A model generated the notes under the pieces. That model was not told where the DNA came from, searched no databases, and saw nothing but the letters and a program-made list of their open reading frames with translations. Shown in pieces: positions 55,409-60,883 of a stretch of DNA of 60,883 nucleotides (position 1 is its first letter; each line of letters begins with the position of its first letter). Origin of the DNA: Glaciecola sp. (GTDB taxonomy: Bacteria > Pseudomonadota > Gammaproteobacteria > Enterobacterales > Alteromonadaceae). The DNA is taken from NCBI GenBank assembly GCA_029251505.1, contig JAQXDG010000009.1:1-60883 (forward strand), written 5' to 3'. Made by a program: the position numbers and the translations under genes.

Positions 55409-55630
55409 GATTCTTTCCTCAATCATTTCCAATTTAATGCTGCGTTGCAACATTGGCTTGATTTAATAATAGTGGCTCATAAAAGAAAGATCAAGTGCAT
55501 TTTGTTGCGCTGCAGCATAAAAATAGTGATTAATTTTTGTTCGATATATAAAACAATAACTTACAAGATGTTGTCCTGCAAAAAAAGTTAGTCTTACGAC
55601 GATGGTATGAAGTGAGTTTTGGAAGAGAGG

Positions 55631-56053
55631 TTATTTCTTTTCTTTATTAGGATTCCAAGCTTGCATGTTGGTTTCCATCATTTTCGAAAAAATCCCGACA
55701 GGCGAAGTATCAACCATGTTTTTAACTAGGCTTTGTACTTTGTCTTGCTGCTCAATAAATTGCACAATGGATTGTTCTAAATATTGCCTTACATAAGGCT
55801 GCATATCTGAATCATAGAAACGGATAAGTTGTTGCAGTAATTTATCTGTTAGTAATGACTGGGATTGGTTGGTTTCTGATTCACTAATAATTTGGAGCAA
55901 GATGGATTTGGTGATCACATCGCTTGTCTTGGAGTCGACAATTTCAAATTCAGTGCGTGCATTGATTAAGGTTTTAATGTGGTCAAGATTGATATATTTA
56001 CTTTGTGAGGTATCGTACAAACGACGATTGGGGTACTTCTTAATAGTGACCAC
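55631..56053 (-). CDS. phaR: PHB synthesis repressor PhaR
   Basis: DNA- and PHB-binding regulator that represses phasin genes until granules form. PHB_acc_N domain IKKYPNRRLYDTSQSKYINLDHIK at the N-terminus, then PHB_acc regions. The frame opens at 56128, but GTG 56053 (VVTIKKYPNRRLY), behind AAGGG, gives the usual family start and about 140 aa. It lies upstream of, and in the same direction as, the two phasin genes, its likely targets. Confidence 0.92.
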   Translation of the reverse strand: MVTIKKYPNRRLYDTSQSKYINLDHIKTLINARTEFEIVDSKTSDVITKSILLQIISESETNQSQSLLTDKLLQQLIRFYDSDMQPYVRQYLEQSIVQFIEQQDKVQSLVKNMVDTSPVGIFSKMMETNMQAWNPNKEKK

Positions 56054-56128
56054 GAATAAATTGCCCTTAAAATGAAACCAAATGTTTGGTATTGCAGTCA
56101 CTGTATAGAAGTTTAGAGTTCCTAGCAA

Positions 56129-56197
56129 CCTGCTCTACTGTATTTATCTATTATCGGCAATACTTGCGTATAGCTATGATAAACAACGTAGAGCAGG
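56129..56197. repeat. Long imperfect hairpin between pntB and phaR
   Basis: CCTGCTCTAC (56129-56138) and GTAGAGCAGG (56188-56197) are perfect 10-bp arms. A second pair TTTATC/GATAAA lies inside at about 56142 and 56178, giving a two-tier stem. No T run follows on either strand. It could be a structured RNA or a protein site; none is recognised. Confidence 0.5.
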
Positions 56198-56211
56198 GGC
56201 TAAATGTCCCT

Positions 56212-57576
56212 TTAATCAGTAAATTGACGAACAATATGGTTTAACACTTCTTTGGCATCACCAAAGATCATGCGGGTGTTATCTTTAAAGAACAACGGAT
56301 TATCAACACCAGCAAAGCCTGATGACATACTACGCTTGATCACAAACACGTTTTTGGCTAAATCAGCATTAATGACCGGCATGCCGTAAATCGGACTGCC
56401 TTTTAATTCACGCGCTGCCGGGTTCACCACATCGTTGGCACCGATAACAATTGCGACATCAAAGTTTTCCATACGCTGATTCACTTCGTCCATTTCTAAT
56501 AATAAATCATACGAAACATCAGCCTCAGCCAATAACACATTCATATGACCGGGCATACGACCCGCAACGGGGTGGATCCCATAGACGACTTCAGCATCAT
56601 TACTTTCCAGTAATTCTTGCAGTTCTTTCATTGCATGTTGGGCTTGTGCCACTGCCATACCATAACCAGGAATAACCAATATAGATTGTGCAGCCTCTAA
56701 CACATAAAACGCATCGTCGGCACTGATAGGTTTGATTTCACCTTCGACCACAATATCCATACTAACCACTTCTTGAAAGCCACTTGTGAGGACATTGACT
56801 AATGATCGGTTCATCGCTTTACACATGATATTGGTTAAGATAATACCACTTGCACCAACTAATGCACCGGCAACAATCAACAAGTTATTTTCTAATGCAA
56901 AACCGGCAGCACACGCGGCTAAACCAGAATAACTATTTAATAACGAGATGACGACTGGCATATCTGCGCCACCAATGGGCAGCACTACCATCACGCCGAT
57001 GGCTAATGCCAGGGCAATGACAACACAAATAAACAGCGTCGATGACGGGTAAATGACGTATAAAGCACTAAATAGTACTGTCACCCCAATTAACGCGTAG
57101 TTGGCAATAGCTTGACTATTAAACACGATAGGCTTGCCTGAGATACGCTCAGATAGTTTTCCCCATGCAATCAATGACCCCGAAAAGGTCACTGCACCAA
57201 TAATCAACGCAATCACACTAATGGTTGCCAGACCTGCCGTTAAATCCGAACCGACCATCGCAGCAATAGCAACCACAGCACTAGCTAATCCGCCCACGCC
57301 ATTAAATAATGAGACCAGTTCTGGCATCTCTGTCATTTCGACTTTTTTCGACACATAGACGCCGACCGCAGAACCGGCTAACACACTAATGATAATCCAG
57401 CTGTATGACAAAATATGCTGGTCAAGTAATGTCACAATCATCGCTATTAACATGGCTATGGCTGAAAGCCGATTGCCTTTGCGTGCTGTACTTGGGTGGC
57501 CGAGTAATTTTAGTCCATAAATAAATAACGCTGCCGAGATAACATATATGATATTAATAAAAATAGTGATATCCAC
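56212..57576 (-). CDS. pntB: NAD(P) transhydrogenase subunit beta
   Basis: Membrane plus NADP(H)-binding (dIII) subunit of the proton-translocating transhydrogenase: NADH + NADP+ to NAD+ + NADPH at the cost of the proton gradient. About nine membrane helices in the first 270 residues, then the dIII domain with GYGMAVAQAQHAM, HPVAGRMPGHMNVLLAEA and VIGANDVVNPAA. 454 aa. Last gene of pntAA-pntAB-pntB. Confidence 0.96.
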   Translation of the reverse strand: MDITIFINIIYVISAALFIYGLKLLGHPSTARKGNRLSAIAMLIAMIVTLLDQHILSYSWIIISVLAGSAVGVYVSKKVEMTEMPELVSLFNGVGGLASAVVAIAAMVGSDLTAGLATISVIALIIGAVTFSGSLIAWGKLSERISGKPIVFNSQAIANYALIGVTVLFSALYVIYPSSTLFICVVIALALAIGVMVVLPIGGADMPVVISLLNSYSGLAACAAGFALENNLLIVAGALVGASGIILTNIMCKAMNRSLVNVLTSGFQEVVSMDIVVEGEIKPISADDAFYVLEAAQSILVIPGYGMAVAQAQHAMKELQELLESNDAEVVYGIHPVAGRMPGHMNVLLAEADVSYDLLLEMDEVNQRMENFDVAIVIGANDVVNPAARELKGSPIYGMPVINADLAKNVFVIKRSMSSGFAGVDNPLFFKDNTRMIFGDAKEVLNHIVRQFTD

Positions 57577-57588
57577 AATCTTGTCCCC

Positions 57589-57864
57589 TTACTTCTTTTT
57601 AAACATGGCAAGCATGCGGTCTGTCACTAAATAGCCACCGACGACATTAATTGTCGCAAAAAACACGCCGATAATACCCAATACCGTTGCCGCTTCTCCC
57701 GACTCACCGCCTGCGAGCACGATAGCGGCTAACACCGTGATCCCCGAAATCGCATTTGCTCCTGACATTAACGGAGTATGCAAGGTTGCAGGGACCTTTT
57801 GGATCAGCTCAAAGCCCACAAAAATGGCTAACATTAAAATAAATAACAAATATATAGCGATCAT
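57589..57864 (-). CDS. pntAB: NAD(P) transhydrogenase subunit alpha part 2 (membrane part)
   Basis: 91-aa membrane piece with three helices (for example VGFELIQKVPATLHTPLMSGANAISGI). It equals the C-terminal membrane domain of E. coli PntA, here a separate gene as in Rhodospirillum rubrum. It overlaps pntAA by four bases (ATGA). Confidence 0.95.
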   Translation of the reverse strand: MIAIYLLFILMLAIFVGFELIQKVPATLHTPLMSGANAISGITVLAAIVLAGGESGEAATVLGIIGVFFATINVVGGYLVTDRMLAMFKKK

Positions 57865-59018
57865 GCGCTGGCCTCCGAAGTCAGATTTAAGTGCTTACGA
57901 ATGACGGGATTAATAATGCTGCCGCCATGTGTGATCACACAGCTTTGTAAAATGTCATCTTCCATATCAAGTGTAAATGTCTTGGTTTCTTTGTCACAAA
58001 ACTCAGCAATCAAGTTAAACATATTATTGGCATACATTTGACTAGCGTCTTTGGCAACAAAACAAGGCCAATTACCATTACCGACAAGGTAAACGTTTTG
58101 ATTTAATATTGTCTTGCCTGCAACCGTTCCTTCAACATTACCGCCTGACTCAGCTGCCATATCGACAATTACGCTACCTGGTTTCATTTTGCCAACCGTC
58201 TTAGCATTAATCAAACGCGGTGGCTTGCGACCAAATAATTGCGCGGTGGTAATGACAATATCGGAATCTGCAATACAGGCTTCTTGAGCCGCTTGTTGGA
58301 TCGCCATTTGTTCTGGCGTTAATTCGGTGGCATACCCTTGTGCGGTTTGTTCCGTTTGCCCCAAATCAATATCTAGAAATTTGCCACCAAGAGAACGCAC
58401 TTGCTCAGCGACGACGGCTCTGGTATCAAAAGCGGTCACGGCAGCACCAAGACGTTTTGCTGTCGCAATGGCTTGTAATCCTGCCACACCAGCACCAATG
58501 ACAAATACTTTAGCTGCTTTAATCGTCCCGGCGGGTGTCATCATCATTGGTAGGATGGTTTGTAGTTGATGCATCCCGATCCCGACCATGGCATACCCCG
58601 CTAGACTAGCTTGAGAGCTAAGCGCATCCATTTTTTGGCAACGACTGGAGCGAGGGATCATTTCTACACTAATACTGGTTTGGCCTGACTCGGATAACGC
58701 AGTCAAATATGAAGCTTCGTTAAATGGGTCAAGAAAACTGATTAATACTGCATCTTTTTGACAGTGTGTAATATCGGTTAATTCGAGCTTATTAACACTC
58801 ACCACAATATTACCCGCAGCCAGTGTTTCGGCGCGTGATAATACTTTCGCCCCTGCTGCTTCATAGGCTTCATCGGAAATAAATATATCAGTGCCGATCC
58901 CACTCTCAACGGCGATATCTAGGCCTAAAAGCCCGTATGCTTTGAGATTGCTGGGCAGCAAAGCGCAGCGCTGTTCGCCGGGCTTTGTCTCTTTTGGAAA
59001 AGCAATCGTTGTCATCAT
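57861..59018 (-). CDS. pntAA: NAD(P) transhydrogenase subunit alpha part 1 (NAD-binding)
   Basis: Cytoplasmic NAD(H)-binding dI subunit, 385 aa, of the alanine dehydrogenase/PNT fold: FPKETKPGEQRCALLPSNL at the N-terminus, the Rossmann motif KVFVIGAGVAGLQAIATAKRLGA and the mobile-loop and RQD-like area around MIPRSSRCQKMDALSS (the Arg-Gln of the dI active loop). First gene of the pnt operon. In E. coli the same part is fused to the membrane segment. It likely provides NADPH for PhaB. Confidence 0.96.
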   Translation of the reverse strand: MMTTIAFPKETKPGEQRCALLPSNLKAYGLLGLDIAVESGIGTDIFISDEAYEAAGAKVLSRAETLAAGNIVVSVNKLELTDITHCQKDAVLISFLDPFNEASYLTALSESGQTSISVEMIPRSSRCQKMDALSSQASLAGYAMVGIGMHQLQTILPMMMTPAGTIKAAKVFVIGAGVAGLQAIATAKRLGAAVTAFDTRAVVAEQVRSLGGKFLDIDLGQTEQTAQGYATELTPEQMAIQQAAQEACIADSDIVITTAQLFGRKPPRLINAKTVGKMKPGSVIVDMAAESGGNVEGTVAGKTILNQNVYLVGNGNWPCFVAKDASQMYANNMFNLIAEFCDKETKTFTLDMEDDILQSCVITHGGSIINPVIRKHLNLTSEASA

Positions 59019-59140
59019 TACCTCATACTAGTTAACTAAAAAATGGGCGTGAGCAAACCTTAACTCAATTAAGGCTGTTGACAGTGTCGTTTAAGTGACA
59101 GGGCAGGAAGTCTTGAAAGTTACTTCCTAGCCGACGCCGT

Positions 59141-60856
59141 CTACAAACGTTTTAACACATATTGACCGGGCGCTGGATAGAGCGCTGGATAGTTTTTATG
59201 TGCACCAGGCACGAGTGCCTTGGTTTGTTTACTCGATTTTTGGTTAAGCCACGAATGCCAATCCGTCCACCACGATCCGGGGTGTTCGGTGGCGCCGTTA
59301 AACCATTCTTCTGCATCGTTAGGAAGGTTATCATTGAGCCAATGAGGGTATTTGCCACCTTTGATAGGGTTGATAACGCCCGCTAGATGGCCGGAGCCTG
59401 CTAGTACGAAACGTTTTTCACCTGAAATATATTGCAATCCTGAGTATGCAGATTGCCACAACACGATATGATCAGCCATCGTAGCAAGGACATACACGGG
59501 CACATCGATGTTAGCTAGGTCTATGCCCACCCCATCAATAACCCAAGCATTCGGATCTTTTAATTTATTATCCCAATATGTGTTGCGCAAGTAATCTTTA
59601 AAACATGCAGCAGGGATATTGGTCGAATCAGAATTCCAATATAAAATATCAAATGGTGCAGGATCTTTGCCCTGTAAATAGTTTTTAATAAAGAAAGACC
59701 AGAACAAACTATTTTCTCTCAGTAAACTAAATGAAAGCGCTAAAATTCGACCATCAAAAATGCCTTTCATGTCTGCGTTATTTTCAATCACAGGTAACAT
59801 TTCTTCAGATAGATAGTTAGCAATTTCACCAGGCTCAGAAAAATCTAGTAAGGTAGTCAGTAGGGTTAACGACGCAATACGTGTATCGCCTTGCGCTCGT
59901 AAATAAGCCGTGGTGACGGAGCTTAATGTCCCGCCCACACAGAATCCAGTTAAATTAACTTGCTTTGCTTTAGTGATTTCACACACGGCATCAAGCGCAG
60001 CGATGGGACCTTTTTTCATATAGTCAGTGAAGTCATAGGCCGCTAAATCAGCTTCAGGATTAATCCACGAAATGACGAATAGATCATTACCCGCATCTAA
60101 TAAGGCTTTAATAGCCGATTTTCTTTCATCTAGATCCAATACGTAAAATTTGTTGATGAACGGGGGAACAAACAACAAAGGCAGTTCGTTGGTTTTTGCC
60201 ACAGTGGGATAATAATGAATTAACTCAATAAGTTCGTTTTTGAAGACGACTTCACCGGGTGTCATCGCTAGATTTTCACCGACAGTAAATGCGTCATGAT
60301 CGGTTTGGGTAATTTTGAACGCTTCGATAGGGCTCTTTTCAAAATCTTCCATGAAGTTCTGCATGCCTTTGAGAATGCTTTCGCCTTTGGATTTTAAAAT
60401 ATCCTCACACACTTCAGGATTGGTTAAGACATAGTTAGTAGGCGATACTGAGTTGATATATTGTCGGGTATAAAATTTAATTTGATCTGCGGTTTTAGAG
60501 TCTTTAAAGTCCATCGCATCAACAATGTTTTCAAGCATTTGTGAGTTCAACAAATAGGCTTGCTTTACATAGCTGTAGACTGGATTGGCTTGCCATTCAT
60601 CATGACTAAAACGGCGATCAGAGTGCTGCTCATCTATAATATTTTGCGACGCCTCTCCCATCATAGCCATGCTAGCTTGTTGCCATAGGGCAGACTGCTT
60701 TTCCATGAAAGTAAACTGAGATTGTAATAATTTGGCAGAATCGATTTCGACTTTGTCGGACATTAATGAAATCAGCTTGTTTGGCGAAAAAACAGAATTT
60801 GAACTAGCCAAACCCTCATCACCTGATGCTTGTTTGGTTAAAATATCTTGAACCAT
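59141..60856 (-). CDS. phaC: Class I poly(3-hydroxyalkanoate) synthase
   Basis: Polymerises (R)-3-hydroxyacyl-CoA to PHB on granules. PhaC N-terminal domain with DEWQANPVYSYVKQAYLLNS, then the alpha/beta-hydrolase core. The lipase-like box GFCVGG carries the catalytic Cys306. The catalytic Asp lies in the late VYVLATMADHIVLWQSAY and the His in GSGHLAGVINP. 571 aa, a complete class I enzyme, with no phaE partner needed. It is encoded leftward, 122 bp upstream of pntAA; a short AGGAAGT/ACTTCCT repeat lies in that gap. Confidence 0.97.
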   Translation of the reverse strand: MVQDILTKQASGDEGLASSNSVFSPNKLISLMSDKVEIDSAKLLQSQFTFMEKQSALWQQASMAMMGEASQNIIDEQHSDRRFSHDEWQANPVYSYVKQAYLLNSQMLENIVDAMDFKDSKTADQIKFYTRQYINSVSPTNYVLTNPEVCEDILKSKGESILKGMQNFMEDFEKSPIEAFKITQTDHDAFTVGENLAMTPGEVVFKNELIELIHYYPTVAKTNELPLLFVPPFINKFYVLDLDERKSAIKALLDAGNDLFVISWINPEADLAAYDFTDYMKKGPIAALDAVCEITKAKQVNLTGFCVGGTLSSVTTAYLRAQGDTRIASLTLLTTLLDFSEPGEIANYLSEEMLPVIENNADMKGIFDGRILALSFSLLRENSLFWSFFIKNYLQGKDPAPFDILYWNSDSTNIPAACFKDYLRNTYWDNKLKDPNAWVIDGVGIDLANIDVPVYVLATMADHIVLWQSAYSGLQYISGEKRFVLAGSGHLAGVINPIKGGKYPHWLNDNLPNDAEEWFNGATEHPGSWWTDWHSWLNQKSSKQTKALVPGAHKNYPALYPAPGQYVLKRL

Positions 60857-60883
60857 TGCATTAAATACCTGACTATATTTGTT

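Noticed and set aside
56129-56197. Possible integron attC site at the long hairpin.
   Set aside because: The required core GTTRRRY / inverse core RYYYAAC pair is not present at the arm ends and there is no integrase or cassette array.
59105-59130. AGGAAGT/ACTTCCT inverted repeat between phaC and pntAA as a terminator.
   Set aside because: The stem is only seven pairs and no T run follows on the minus strand; left as a minor repeat without function.

Overview
This window looks like a chromosomal piece of a marine, polysaccharide-degrading gammaproteobacterium, most probably of the order Alteromonadales. The grounds are the combination of a laminarin-type glucan locus with a TonB-dependent receptor, a GlyGly-CTERM secreted protease, E. 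coli-type LexA boxes, an S10 ribosomal operon of gammaproteobacterial gene order and a complete PHB gene set. Genus-level assignment is not possible by reading alone. I see no tRNA, rRNA, CRISPR array or intact insertion sequence.

Layout. (1) 1-10043: a beta-glucan (laminarin-like) utilisation locus. It holds the end of a TonB-dependent receptor, a leftward MFS-GH3-GH16 operon and a rightward GH1-LacI-MFS operon. A perfect 18-bp LacI-type palindrome (6025-6042) lies between the two divergent units. (2) 10059-18951: a probable zinc region, with a near-perfect Zur box before a ZnuD-like receptor with His/Asp-rich loops. It also holds a secreted zinc metalloprotease and an ABC ATPase/permease pair, the latter of a type tied to zinc starvation in other gammaproteobacteria. 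(3) 19025-23484: an SOS region. Two divergent LexA boxes control umuDC on one side and yebG on the other. Behind yebG, on the same strand, lie a GH108 muramidase and a three-TM phage-type holin with no other phage genes; this is the most system-like novelty here. (4) 24176-31735: an orphan GAF/PilB-type ATPase diverging from the S10 operon (rpsJ to rpsQ). The operon ends in a terminator and is not followed by the spc operon. (5) 31830-34691: small unknown ORFs, a stand-alone piece of malate synthase G, and a divergent DUF3612/ScfR-like regulator. (6) 34708-39942: a Cache-type two-component system divergent from a TRAP transporter.

(7) 40020-46475: a CIA30 protein, then a run of an exported formamidase-like hydrolase, kynureninase, an MFS transporter, waaA (Kdo transferase) and an SDR. 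(8) 46472-50429: an iodotyrosine-deiodinase-like flavoprotein, a lipoprotein M3 peptidase and purU. A decayed thpR remnant lies in the gap before phaB. (9) 50990-60856: PHB metabolism: phaB, phaZ, two phasins (one PhaF-like with a Lys/Ala/Pro tail), phaR, the three-subunit transhydrogenase pntAA-pntAB-pntB that can supply NADPH to PhaB, and phaC. A lytic transglycosylase sits among them.

Working logic: glucan oligomers enter through the TonB receptor, are cut by GH16/GH3 in the envelope, imported by MFS carriers and split by GH1. Carbon can be stored as PHB, with NADPH from Pnt. The DUF3612/malate-synthase-like pair and the TRAP system point to organic-acid use. Start codons were adjusted where a ribosome binding site clearly favoured another codon; such cases are stated in each entry.
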